Part shown: piece after piece, positions 1 to 12,105 of the stretch
How positions within the stretch are numbered: position 1 is the stretch's first letter
Layout of the letters: each line of letters begins with the position of its first letter
Assembly (NCBI GenBank): GCA_035236585.1
Contig: CP141130.1
Coordinates: 32,623,501-32,687,500 of the forward strand
Source: Warburgia ugandensis
Taxonomy: Eukaryota; Streptophyta; Magnoliopsida; Canellales; Canellaceae
Length of the DNA stretch: 64,000 nucleotides
Direction of reading: 5' to 3'
Made by a program: the position numbers and the translations under genes
The notes under the pieces: model-generated
What the model saw: only the letters and a program-made list of their open reading frames with translations
Told to the model about the DNA's origin: nothing
The model's database searches: none

Positions 1-1576
1 TTTTCTTGACAATCACATGAGATCTGTGCTTCTAATCCCCTAGATCATCTCATATTTGATACATATAATCAATTTCTAAGTTTTGATTATCCATCAATCA
101 GCCTTATCTTGATTATTAAAAAATATTGTGCGATTTGACTCATTTAAAAATAGTCAAATCAAAGTTTTCATGTCAAATCTAAGTCGGCATCATTGAGACA
201 AACATAATTGATGTCTCAGATCATGAGTTAGACCTCTGTAGCTCCTACAATAGAGCTTTTAATGAATGAACGGTCCAAATTAATTAATTTTTAATTAAAT
301 AAATCACTTAAATGTCCTGGGGATGCGTGCGTGTGACACCCGTATGGAACGCGTATGCACATTTCGTCTCGAGCCAAAGACGTCACACGTGTAGCTCGCA
401 CGTGGGCGTGGGCGCTGAGCGCGCGTGTCTTCCTGCACATCTATAGTAGCGTCCTAGGCATATCCCGACTGGTTCCTCGTCACCAAAGATGACGACCAGA
501 CTCCAGTCGCCGCTAACGACACCCACATTATCCAAACTTCACAATTTTTACACCATCTTGATTAGATTTTTGTGTACATTCATTTATAACATTCCCATCA
601 ACTAATTTTGGCTAAATTTGAGGTTTTTACTCAATTTTTTTCACATTCACAAAATTTCCTCCTTTACTATTTTTCATGATTTCAACGTCTCTAGTCGTTG
701 GATTCCCATAATATTTAATGGGTTTGTTCCTTTTTTCATCATGCACAAGATGAATGGTTCGGATCATCCATTTGACACTACTTCATTGGTTTATTTTTCA
801 CGGAATATTAAGGTAAAACACAATCATCAAAAAATGGCAATCCATGCCGTTTTTTGGCATTAATATACAAAAATCTCAATGAAAAATGAACAAAGATGGG
901 AGAAGGGAAAAGGGAAAAGGGAAAAGAATGGGCCTACCTTAGATTAGGCTAGTCAAGGGAGGGAAAAAATCCGTCACGCACATGAGGGGGGCGCTACATC
1001 ATTGCTACCGACGTTGGGGTCATCATCGCTAATGGCATGAGGAACAGAGAGGAGGAAAGTTATAGCGAGGAGAAATCAAGGTGACCAATTAATGGGGAGA
1101 GGGGGGGAGGCACATTTAAAGCCCACTCATTAATATAGTTTTTAAATTTTCATTTTTTATATAAAAAAATCTGAGTTATTTAATGTTGAAATAATTACTG
1201 TTCATAAATGCTGGTAATCATCACCATGCTTATTTAACGCCCATCAAATCATGTATTTTAGTACCTGATTTTGTGGGCCCCACCTATAAAATTACAATTC
1301 TACCCCTTTTTTTATTTAATTAAATAAAAAATTAAATTAATTAGTCATTTTTCATTCAGTCTTTGATTTTAGCATTCTTAGTTGCATTGAATCCCATTTC
1401 TCATGTACATTTCATTTATAGAGGTTTTAGCTTGTGATTTCATTTCTATAATTTTCAAATCTCCCATTTCTCAGTTTTCACAATTTTCAAAATTCCATGC
1501 AATTATGTATTTTTAGAATTTAAAATTAGCAAGTATTACTAGGGCCCACTACTAGCTGCATCTATAATTTGTTTAT
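1..1576. other. Unresolved repeat-like DNA with no gene
   Basis: No open frame here resembles a protein; the longest (81 codons, 618-863, plus strand) is AT-rich and lacks recognisable motifs. The mix of tracts (a CG-rich stretch at 305-520, purine-rich runs at 890-1110, AT-rich ends) resembles the make-up of the minus-strand solo LTR at 40487-44731. It may be an old LTR fragment that truncates the neighbouring gag, but I could not align it well enough to assign it. Confidence 0.3.
379..404. promoter_or_regulatory. Cluster of three ACGT-core motifs
   Basis: GACGTC (379-384) and two CACGTG palindromes (386-391 and 399-404) lie within 26 bases, inside a local CG-rich patch. ACGT-core boxes are the usual binding sites of plant bZIP and bHLH factors. 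No adjacent gene can be named, so the function is a guess; the cluster may belong to an LTR promoter. Confidence 0.3.
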
Positions 1577-1585
1577 TTTGAGGTG

Positions 1586-2119
1586 TCAATGCCTCATAAA
1601 AGTACTAAACTTGCGCCATTTTTCAAAACAATGGTGGAGACACTTCTACAACAATTCATTCCATCTCTCCCAACATTCTTAGTATTTCTCATTATCTCTC
1701 TATTGGAAATTAATGTTCTCCTTACGAAGGGCATTGGTTTTATAGACAGGAAAGAACTTGTTCAGAAACTTTTTAGGCAACTGGTCCCATGTGTCAATGG
1801 ACCCGACCTCTGAAGAACCTAGCCATTATTTGGCCTTATCCTTTAATGAGAAAGGAAATAATCTAAGTCTAATAGAGTCATACGTGACATTATGGTACTT
1901 GAATGTAGCACAAATATCAAGGAATTTCTTGATACGTAAGTAAGGGTCCTCTCTCTCACGACCAAAGAAACATGGCAGCAACTGTATGACTTCAGGTTTA
2001 AGCTCAAAGTGGTTCGTATTCATAGGTGGCAATGTCATGTATGATGGAGTATTCAATTGGAGTGGTGCATAGAAATCTCTTATAGCCTTATGCCCAACTC
2101 CTGTTGGTGGTTCAGCCAT
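1586..2119 (-). pseudogene. Athila/Tat-like gag remnant
   Basis: Read from the ATG at 2119 this frame stays in register for 178 codons and is broken only by four internal stop codons. Conserved parts of the Athila-type retroviral-gag domain are visible: a start ending in DFYAPLQLN, then NHFELKPEVIQLLP, EDPYLRIKKFLDIC, IRLRLFPFSLKDKAK, and after the first stop SIDTWDQLPKKFLNKFFP and ECWERWNELL. In the family this protein forms the particle that packages the element's RNA. The lower end is cut off by unrelated DNA, and no protease or RT follows in this window. It belongs with the leader, primer site and LTR at 2120-5953. The missing changes are nonsense substitutions, not frameshifts, so decay was mostly by point mutation. 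Confidence 0.82.
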
Positions 2120-3347
2120 GGGTTAAGAACATGGTTTCTTAACCCCTGCCAATAGGTACATTCAATCGTAGGATCTAATGGTAGTAGCTCAATGTTTTGA
2201 GATCGATGACCATGCATGCACTAAAGTAAAAACCTATCTAAATGATGCAACCTAAATCTAAATGTGACTACTAAATCTATATGCTATGCAAGCAAATAAT
2301 TCCTAATGCAAACAAGATGTCATCTTTGTTAATCTATGAGATTGTAGCTTTTAACCTAAAGTTAGACAACTTCTCCTTTAATCCAGACTTTATTTCTTAC
2401 CGATTAAGTCCAGCCCAAGGTAGTTAATACTATTCTCATGAAAGGAAGCATTTAAACCTTAACAACCATCAACAAAAGGCATCGAAAAATCAATTGAATT
2501 TTGGATACCCACTATAACCACAAAGTTTAAGAGCTACTGGGGTGAAAATAGATCGCCTCTTTCAAAAAAGGTCCTATGAGCTCAAAACCCTATGTCTTTT
2601 GCTACTTGATTTTAAATTAAGATTAGCAGCTAAGATCACAAGCATACAAGAAATTGATTTGATTTCCTAGGTGGTCCAAAGATCTAGTGATGAAATTCAA
2701 TCCTTATCTTATGAGGGCTCCTATGGGGCCCTTACTAACATTATGTTCCATCCACCATAAAGCAGTAAACGTGCAATGTAAACACAAGAAAGCAAACTAA
2801 TACAACCTATATATTATCCAACCAAAGGTTAGATAGGTGCAATCTAATGCAAAAACCATAAATAAGATACAGGAAATAAGGTGAGTGACCCTAAACTATA
2901 TGTAATACTCTACCAACCAAGATGCAAGTTATGCTAAATGTAACTACACTAAGAAAATAAAAGAGAGTGAAGATGCCTTGCAGTGGGGTTTTTTTATGAA
3001 GATCAAGTGTGGGCCACCATACTCCACACTTCCTCTGTATTAATACAATCCACTTAAAATTGAATAAAGAAATTGCAAGTTACAATGGACCTCACTACAA
3101 GTTTACTCAAAAGGAAAAACCTTAATCTAAGAAAGCAATCAAATTTGATGAAGCTTTCTCATATAGAATCGTCATCGCTCCTTTGCCTAATTCCCCTCCA
3201 ACAAAACAAGTAAGTGGATCAATTTATGAGGAATTACCAAAATATGTAGATATGATGCAAAAATCTTAATCTAATGCAACCTACAACTACAGCTAAAGAT
3301 AAAGATAAATAATCTAAATATAGATCCAACGCCAAATCCATTGTGAT
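2120..3347 (-). other. Untranslated leader of the Athila/Tat-like element
   Basis: About 1.2 kb of gene-free sequence separates the primer-binding site from the gag start. Long leaders in this position are typical of Athila-type elements. I see no open frame of interest. Assignment rests on position between the two recognised parts. Confidence 0.55.
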
Positions 3348-3365
3348 TTCCTAGTAACAACACTA
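3348..3365 (-). promoter_or_regulatory. Decayed tRNA-Asp-type primer-binding site
   Basis: On the minus strand this reads TAGTGTTGTTACTAGGAA. The canonical Athila/Tat primer site is TGGCGCCGTTGCCGGGGA. Ten of 18 positions match and all eight differences are C-to-T or G-to-A transitions, as expected from long-term cytosine methylation. It lies six bases beyond the LTR end at 3372, where a reverse-transcription primer site should be. Confidence 0.72.
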
Positions 3366-3371
3366 AAAACT

Positions 3372-5953
3372 TGATGTAGCTTTAATATTATTCATAAATG
3401 CATGAATGAAAGTAGTATTGCATGGGAGAGAGGTCGATCCCATGAGGAGTCTCACAAATTTATATGTTGGATGGATCTTATTTAAAAGTACTTCACTTTA
3501 GCTAAAGAGAGAAATTGAATTGCGTCTGAATTTAAACTAGAAAAGTAAATGACAAAAGAAAGGAAATATATGGGAAATTAGAAACTATAACTAAAAGAAA
3601 ATTCTAAAATTAAAGTTATGCAATGGAGTTAGAAGTTAAAATGCACTCAATAAAGAAACTAATGCAAAACTAGAATGAATGAAACTAGTAAACCTACTAA
3701 AAGGAAACTTTTCTAATTCAACACTTTCCTAATTCTAAACCTTGTAAAAATGAAACTTTCTACAATTCAAAAGGAAACTTTCTAAAACTAAACCAAGATG
3801 AAAACAACTAATTATCAATTGCTAAACTAAGATTAAACAACCAAACAAAGGAAGATCTAAAGAGAAATCCCATGGAATGGTCTACATGATTCATGGGATG
3901 AAAATAACTAAAAATTCAATCAACTAAACTAAAATAAAATGCAATATAATTTTAGAACTTAATAAAAAACCTAATCTAAATGGGTTCCTAAGGAATCAAG
4001 AAAATAAGATGTATTAACTACTCCAAATTAAGCATGAAGATTAAATGGAAAAATTTCCAGATTTCGAGCACTTAAGAAACTCAATTTAAACGAAGCATGG
4101 AAAGCAATTTAACTAGCAATTTTTATGTAAGATAACACTCAAGGTCTAAACTACTTCAATAATGGAATCAATCATTAATAAGAATCGTTAAGCAATTTTA
4201 CTAATTGAATGTCAAAATACATTAAATTAGAGTGCAAATGAACATAGATGTAAATATGAAAATAACACACTTTTCCTAATCCTGTAACTTGATTCAAATC
4301 AAAGCTAAAACACACTCTAATGATCTAAATCTGAACTATTATGACATGTAAATGGAAACCAAGAGAGAATCAAGAGAATGGAAGGCTAGAATGATAGTGC
4401 TAATTAAGGCAAAAGACGTGTAGAACTAGTTCCAATTTCAAGCAAAAAATGTGGAATTCAAGTAGGGAAAGTAAGGATGCCAGTCACTTCTTCTCTTAGC
4501 TATCATTACCAGAGAAGTATTAATTTGAATCTTTGATAAATAAGCAAGAAAAACTAAGAAGATGGAAACAAAGCACTAAGGAAAAATGAGGAATTATGAA
4601 TGTGAAACTTAAGCAACAAAACAAACTATGAAAAGAAGAATGTAAAAAAAACTACTAACCTAGAATCAAAGTGCAAAGCAAGAGAAAATACTTAAGAATC
4701 CAAAGGTAGAACAGCCCAATAGAAATCCAAAGTCCAAAGCTCCAAAATTAACCAAGCAAAGAGTGCAATGTTTCAAGGTTATCTCAGCCAACCTCTACTT
4801 GGTTAAAAAAGTGGGAACCATGGACAATTTATAGATGGCTAGGTTTCTAACTTAGAAAATGCTGAATAAAGGAGGAAAGGACATGATTATCTAAGGTTTT
4901 TAATAAGGAATGTCGGTAGAGAGTGAAAGAGGAAAGATAAGTGGAAGATGATGTAATCAAAGATGGCATAGGTTGGTTTATAATTTGATAAAGGGGGGAG
5001 GCATTTTTTTCTTAAGTAGGTGGGAGAAATTCCAACCCCCCTTAATTAATAGTGATTGACTAGAATGGACAGAAAAAAAGTTAGGAAAAAGATAAGAAAA
5101 ACTTAGGGTTTTGATATGCTTTGAATGGACATAGATCTAGGAGTTTCCTAATTAGAAAACCACCAAAATTGACAACTAAGCAAGGGGGGTCACCTTCTAG
5201 GAAGGTGGCTTCCTCTATAGGGTAAAATTCTGGAAACCTAAGTTATGTGGTGGAAAAGGGAAGGAAAGTGGATTTTTTTCTCTTGAGGGTTTCTCAATGC
5301 ATGATCATTTTGCCTTTACAATTTTCTCTCAAACTCCCTTAAAAATCACACTTTTAACATAGGATAATTGCTTGTTTTGATACTCCAATCATATGGCTCT
5401 ATATGGCATTTATCTATTATTTCATGGCTCACTTTTATGGCTCATTCCTTAGTGGCTTCAAGGCTTAAGTATCTTAACTTCCTTAGGTTTCGTAGTTGGA
5501 TTAGGAAACCTTATGTATGGCTCCAACTCTCATGCAAAGTGGTGACAATGCATGACTTTTTTCAATGATCATTTTAATTACCTTTACTTTCATCCAATTT
5601 CTTTCAGGGGCTCCACCCCCACACCTTAGACAAGGGCACACTGCCCCCTGCACCCCCAGCTAGCTAACCACATAGATCAACCAATAAAAAATTATGGAAA
5701 GTGCAATATAGGCTATTGGATCATCTTCTCACTTCCCACAAAAGACTAAAGAAACCTAATTAAATCCTAGAAAATTATGATGATTCACTAACTCTAGATT
5801 AGTTTCTAAACCTGCAAACTATCAAACTTTTAAATCATTAAATCATAAGTGCATGTATTACAAAATTCTAGAAAAATCATATAAATAACACTATGTTTTA
5901 TAACACATTAGCTACTAATTGGGTACTTTGTATATAAAATTGGACACTTATCA
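3372..5953 (-). mobile_element. 5' LTR of minus-strand Athila/Tat-like element
   Basis: The segment is bounded by TGATG at 3372 and TTATCA at 5953 and is colinear with the solo LTR at 34221-37021. Shared landmarks include the GGTCGATCCCATGAGGA-type box near 3432 (in the sense direction, the CTCGTGGGATC motif found just before the primer site in Athila/Tat LTRs), the AACCATGG plus TATA block near 4816-4834, and the last 40 bases before 5953. On the sense (minus) strand CTATAAATT at about 4826-4834 is a plausible TATA box. The primer site and gag follow in the right order. Its outer edge abuts, without a gap, the RT of a different element (5954). The other flank is outside the window or lost, so a target duplication cannot be checked. 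Confidence 0.72.
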
Positions 5954-8289
5954 ATGGTCATTATGAATTCTTTGTGATGCTATTTGGTTTGGCGAATGCT
6001 CCTATAGTAATTATGGATTTGATGAAGAGAGTGTTTAAGGAATATCTCAATAAGTTTGTCAATGTATTTGTCGATGATATTCTTGTCTATTTTGAGAATG
6101 TGGAAGATCATAAGGAACATCTATGAATTGTTCTAAGGACACTTTAAACACACCATCTATACTCCTAGTCTAGTTAGTGTAAATTCTGACTTAATTCAAC
6201 TGAGTTCCTTGGCCGTATTATCTTGAGAGTTGGCATAGCAGTTGATCCTAAGAAGGTGGAAGCTATCACCAATTGGGAAAGACCCATGATCATGATGGAG
6301 ATTCATAGCTTCCTCGGCCTAACAGGATACTATAGTAGATTTATGAAGGGATTTTCTCATAATGCTCAGCCTATAATGCAACAGCTGACCAGGAAGGATA
6401 AGAAAATTGTGTGGATAGAGAAGTGTGAGCAAATTTTTCAGGATTTAAAGATAATATTCATCTTAGGGCCTATTTTGACCTTGTCAGTTAATAGTGGAGT
6501 TTTAAAGTATACAATGACACCTCATGCAAGGGACTAGGATGTGAATTGATGCAACATGGTAATATTATCACTTATGCTTTCAAAAGTTGAAGAGTCATGG
6601 GTGAAATATCCCATTCCATGATTTGGAATTAGCAACTGTGGTTTTTGCTTCAAACATCTTGAGGCATTACTTGTATGGCAAAAGGTTTGAGATCTTAACC
6701 GATCATAAGAGCCTTAAGTACATTTTCTCGTAGAGCAATCTCAACATGAGACAATGGTGTTGGATGGAGTACTTGAAGAATTGTGATTTCACCATCCAAT
6801 ACCATCCTAGTAAGACTATCGTTGTGGTAGACGTGCTAAGCAGGAAGATGAAGGGAGTGACAGCCAACCTACGAGATCAGTTTCTTGAAACAAGTTTTGC
6901 AAACTTAGAAGGAGTGCAAGTAAAATAAAGTGATCAGTAGAAAGATTAGTTTCTCCAAAGTTTCTAACGGATGTGTACAGTTTCAAGACAAGCTTGTGGT
7001 GAACAATTGTAGGTTTGAGGCAAAAACTATTGCAGGAGGCACATGGATTGAAGTACATCATACATCCTAAAGGTACTAAGATGTACTAGGACCTCAAAAT
7101 GAATTTTTGGTGGCAAGGAATGAAGTGAGACATTCATGATTATGTGGCATGATGTCCAACCTTTGTCAAAAGGTGAAGGTAGAGTACCAAAGATCAACTG
7201 GGTAGTTGCAGACGTAGGAACTTTTGGAATGGAAGTGGGACCATGTTACCATATATTTTGTCTTGGAATTGCCCAGGACTTCTAATGAGCATGATATGAG
7301 ATGGGTAATTGTAGATAGACTAACCAAGTATGCGCATTTTATTCCTATCAGATAGAAGTAGTCATTAGAGAGCTTAGCTAGGCAATACATCAAGGAGATA
7401 ATGAGTCTACATGGAGTGCCCCTAACTGTCATATCTGACAAGGATAGCATATTCACTTCACACTTTTGGCAAAGTGTGCAGGATGGATTTAAGTTCTTCT
7501 TTGAGGTTTAGTACTACATTTAACCCTCAAACCAATGGGCAATTAGAGAGGATCATTCAGATGCTTGAAGATATGTTGCGAGCTTTCGCTATGGAATGGA
7601 AGGAAAATTAAGATGATCGCTTCCTCTTGTTAAGTTTGCCTACAACAATAGTTACCACTCCAACATTGGCATGACATCCTATGAGGCATTCTATGGCTGG
7701 CCATGTTGCACACTCACTTGTTAGAGTAATGTAGGGGAATGAAAATTTGTGAAGTCTAAGTTGATAAAATAATGCACAAAGAAGGTGATGTTAATTTAGA
7801 AGAGACTCCTTGTAGAGCACAGTCGACCAAAGAGCTATGTGTATATAAGTTGTAGGGATTTTGAGTTCAAAGTCTGGGATCATGTGTTTCTAAAGATCTC
7901 ATCAATGAAGGTCATTATAAGATTTGGTGTGAAAGGAAAGCTAAATCTAAGATTTTGGAATGAATTGGATGTGTAGCATATTGATTGGCCTTGCCTCGAT
8001 AGCTATCCGAGGTATATGATGTATTATGAAAGTACATCCCTAATCCCACAAATGTGTTCGATCAAATACCAATAGAATTATAGCTCGATCTTACCTTTAA
8101 AGAGAAAGCAGTAAAGGTTTTGTATAGGAAAGAGAAGATTTTAAGGACCAGACTACTCCATTGGTCAAAACCCTATGGCAACACCGCTGCACGAAGGAAA
8201 CCACATGGGAACTAGAGGTGGACGTGAAATAGAAATTCATTAAGTTATTCATAGATTTTCCATGAGAATTTTGAGGAAGAAATTTTTAT
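5954..8289 (+). pseudogene. Tekay/Del-like Ty3/gypsy pol remnant (RT, RNase H, integrase, chromodomain)
   Basis: Translation gives, in order and with several frameshifts and stops: the second half of RT ([16 protein letters not shown], then the catalytic block FVDDILVY near 6067); the RT to RNase H connection (AITNWERP, FLGLTGYYSRFMKGFS at 6223-6537); RNase H ([21 protein letters not shown], cut here at YLYGKRF; then HPSKTIVVVDVLSRK at 6746-6870); integrase (WDHVTIYFV, DRLTKYAHFIPI near 7310-7350, and [12 protein letters not shown] near 7435); and a C-terminal region (VLYRKEKILRTR near 8115-8150) like the chromodomain of Del/Tekay elements. These polyproteins copy and integrate the element. 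Gag, protease and the first half of RT are missing because the Athila-like element is inserted at 5953/5954. It is non-functional. Confidence 0.88.
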
Positions 8290-8302
8290 GAGGGAGGTGG
8301 GA
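8290..8302 (+). promoter_or_regulatory. Polypurine tract before 3' LTR
   Basis: A 13-base all-purine run except one T (GAGGGAGGTGGGA) directly precedes the TGTAATATC LTR start. In LTR retrotransposons this primes plus-strand DNA synthesis. A matching arrangement occurs at 61401-61410. Confidence 0.7.
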
Positions 8303-11300
8303 TGTAATATCTCTAAATTTTTAGTACTTTTATAGTCATGAATGAATGAGGATTTTCATTTCATAAGTGTGATTTATGTTTAGAGGATTGTAAAAGTAAG
8401 CTTTGCACTACTTAAATGATGAAAGAGTACACCAATACTAAGCAAAGGATGCGGGGTGTTGATGTTCCAAGGTGGAAAGGAAGCCCAGTTAAAATAGCTA
8501 AAGTGTTAGGAGGCTTAAGTAGGAGATAAACAGCACAACACACCATAGACTTAGAGCCCATTTTAGGATGAATATATGGATGTTATGGGCTGAGAAGAAG
8601 TCCATGTCACCAATCCCATTTGGATTAGGATCCATAGGCCAAGGGTAGGGTCTTTTCTCCTAAATTTTAGCTCCATGAGAGGCAACCCAAGTCCACAAGT
8701 ATAAAGACAAGGAAGGGTCCTAGTAGGAGTAGAATTCCTAAGCTAAACCAAATTGGGAGTATGTGTTGACCTAGAAGCTTATGGACATCAAACCTAGACA
8801 CTTATTGGAATTATTAGGGAGTAAGTAAACCCATTAGGATTCAAATACCAAGGTGAACTAGGAAACTAGCTAGAGAATGACTATATGTATTGGATGACCT
8901 AGCCTATCCTTATTTGGGCTATAAGGCATCAAGAGAAAAAGAGGGGGAAATACTAAAGGAGTAAGGAGAAAACATGAAGGAAAAGAGGAGAAGAAATAGA
9001 GGGAGAGAAGGATAGAGAAGAAAGAAAAGTATACTTCCGCGACAGACTTTGAGAAGAGGAGTGCATCCCTGTGAAGAAACATTGTCTGTAATAAGTAGGG
9101 GGTGTAGGAGCTTCCTAAGTTAAGTTTCTCATTTTGCACTACAAAAGCATGTTTTCAAGTTCATGTTTTGGAGTTGATATAAGCATAATTTAATGATGTT
9201 TCACCCCTCAACCTACTAGCTTTATAAGGTGTTTAAGATGTATTTTAGTTTATAAGTATTTGAGCATGATAAGTTGTACGTTTTTGGGATGGTAGTATGA
9301 TGCTACTATTATGTAAGTTTTTTTAAAACTCGTTGCACCTGTTTTCAATGAAAAACCATGACACTTTAGTGATGATTTCATGCTTAAAACTTGGATGAAA
9401 GATCATGGTATGAATCAAACATTTTCATCATATTTTTGCATGGTTTTTGGGTGTGCCTTATACCCTAAAATTTAGGCATGTAATACTCTGTATAACTTAC
9501 TATTTTAACGTACTGATTTGGCTTGTGTTTTTACTGTGACTAAGACATGATAATATTTTATAATCATGCCTAAGATAAGTCTTTTTAGATGGTTACTAAG
9601 CACTAGTAAAGATTTTATCGTTATGTTCCAAGCACCATGAGTTTTAAGATGAAGTTGCAATGTGAATACGTGCTCCCTGCAGGAGACATTTTTCTTATAG
9701 TTTGAAACTTGATGGTTTTGACTACTATTTTGACTCAATTTTTCATGGATGTTACTAATATCTTGATTTATCATAAGATAACTAAATTCTGTAATTATAA
9801 AGTGTGAAAAAACAGGTTGATAAAAAAGAGTTTCTACTATATTTTGGTGGATGAGTTTCAATCTAGTTTTTGGGTAGTTTTATGCATCATTTTAAGCAAA
9901 TCTTTTGAACATGCATATGGAGTTTTGTAAGGTGGTCTTGCTACTATTTCACTTACCTTTAACTTAAGATGAATGTCATGAACTGTTTTGGCCAAAATTT
10001 TCTAGAAATAGATTTTTTTATTTGAAATTTTATGAATGCACAAAAATAGTGCTTCTTTTTTTTAAGAATAGGATTCACCTATTGCTTTACATGTTTTTGC
10101 TTGTACTAGTTTAACATATCAAATATGCACCTTTTAACTTTGTTTTGACCAACTAACAAACTCAAAAACCTAACATTTTCATAAGGAGTTTTCATGCACC
10201 AAAATAACCATTTTATTCTAAAATTTTGGAAAGATGTCAATGTTTTTGCATAGACTATCTTGGCTCCATCCTTTATACCTACTATTTTTTGTTGAAAGTA
10301 ATGACTACAAACTATATTTAGAAATCATAAGATTGAGACATGAAAAGTTCAAAGTTTAAGAGGCTTGATAATTTTCCAAAAAGAGAGAATTGTATGGATC
10401 TATGTACTCTAATTTTGAGCATGTGGTATACTTGAAAACTGGTATAGTTTGATACTTAAATTGAGCATTTATATCATATCTAATTTCCATTTTAAGAACA
10501 TTCCAGCTATTTGATGTTTGGTTTTGGCCTATGTTGTGCAATGATGCTATGTTTCTTAAAAATAATTTGTCTAGATTTGATGTTATCACTTGTTTTAGCT
10601 CAAGAATGAGCTATAAAGAAGATGCACTTGGAAATTTATTCAAATTATGATAGTTGTCAAAGGCTTGAGACCCTAGCCTCACTATGCTAAAAAGATTTCA
10701 AACTGGCCCCTGACCTCCAAATAGGATCCTTGCTTAAAAGTAGGGCTATTTATGAAAATATGTATAATGAGAAAACTAATTCCATCCTGATCCAGCAGCC
10801 TCATGAGAGCCGATGTGTAGAACCGTATGGTGTTCATGGTCAAGCATAATTAGAAGGTGATTCCTCGACATGCATAGTGACTTGCCAATTATGTGAACAA
10901 TGAGAGACGCATCAATCATCCTCAAGGTTATAGACCAGTTGCCTATGAGGCTTATGGCATGACACTGTCATCCAATATTGTGATATGAGTTTTTCATAGG
11001 TATTATACATCTCCATATTATTTGAGTGCATCTCTAGATTTGTGATTTTCATTGAGCTATGGTATTGCAAATTATATATTGCTTGTTGATTCGAAATAAA
11101 TGACTTTATTCCATATTAATGCATGATTTTTATAATTTTTCAAAACTAGCTTAGGAATTCTTTTTGAGTGGTTGTACTTACCTCCACCAACATTTCAAGA
11201 AAAAGCCACAAGGATTAGGTTAAGCTTTGGGCTAGTAAAGAGCAAAAAGAAAAGAAGTAATTGAAGTGCAAGGAGTAGTTAGTTTTGTTTTAGTTACTAA

Positions 11301-11471
11301 TATAAGTTTTATGCATTTTTGTTGATGGAAATGTTATAAGAATTTACTTCTATTTCATATAGATTTATGAATTTATTTAGTTGTTTGGGCTATGACCTGT
11401 GCATCTAGATATGTGTTCATTTAATTTTGTGATTATTGTACATGTATATAAGGAGTTTTTGAAATGACACA
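8303..11471 (+). mobile_element. 3' LTR of the Tekay-like element (end approximate)
   Basis: The LTR starts with TGTAATATCTC directly after the polypurine tract and the chromodomain-like pol end, which is the standard layout of chromodomain gypsy elements. It has no coding capacity; short frames here are chance. I place the end near 11471 where a GAAATGACACA sequence resembles the ...TCACA/GACACA ends of the other Tekay-type LTRs in this window, but the matching 5' LTR is not present, so the boundary is uncertain by several hundred bases. Confidence 0.6.
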
Positions 11472-11761
11472 CGAGCTTAATGCGGTTTCAGAATCTATTC
11501 CTTATGGTATGTTTTCTCAATTTTTTACAAAGAAGAAAAGAAAAAAGAAAAAGAAAAAAAATCCCAACAATTCCTAATGTTTTCTAAAAGAATTTGTAAA
11601 AACAAACTCAAAAAACTGGCACCGTCACGAAGTGGGCCAACAATATTTATATGTGTAGCATACTCTTTCATGTGGAAGGCCATTTTTGGGCTCTTTCAAA
11701 AAATAATGAGCCTTAAAATTCAAACTCACAACCTTGCAAATTTTAAATTTCTAACATAGAG

Positions 11762-12105
11762 GGATATATGACTTCAAAATGGGCTCAGAATCATCCCATC
11801 ACAGCCAAGGTTGATGTTTACAGCTATGCTATTGTACTTATAGAGAATGTGAAAGGGACTTGAGCTTCGAATTGGCTGGTGGATGGGGAACAGATGTAGC
11901 TCAACAGATTTGTTAGATGTGCCAAGGATGAGATACAGACTAGAGAAGAATCATGGCCAGAGGATTTTGTGGAGATTGAACGGGCAGCTCAATTTGAAGC
12001 AAGGAGGGAAGATGGTGGAGATAGGCATATTCCATGTGCAAGAGGAGAGAAGCAAACCTGATTATGATGTTGTATTCCTAGTAATTCTACACGAACATCA
12101 TTTCC
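11762..12105 (+). pseudogene. S-domain receptor-like kinase fragment (ZmPK1-like)
   Basis: From 11762 one frame reads GYMTSKWAQNHPITAKVDV then YSYAIVLIENVKG. This matches kinase subdomains VIII-IX of plant S-domain receptor kinases (family form GYMAPEWA..PITAKVDVYSYG). It continues past a TGA and a TAG as NRFVRCAKDEIQTREESWPEDFVE. A frameshift near 11985 then leads to RLNGQLNLKQGGKMVEIGI and EERSKPDY, the C-terminal lobe seen in ZmPK1-type kinases (family form KQ..TMVEIG..C..EERSKRP). The extracellular lectin part, the ATP-binding lobe and the catalytic loop are absent. Two stops and the frameshift make it a dead fragment. No intact parent gene lies nearby, so it is probably a duplicated or transposed piece. 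Confidence 0.75.
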
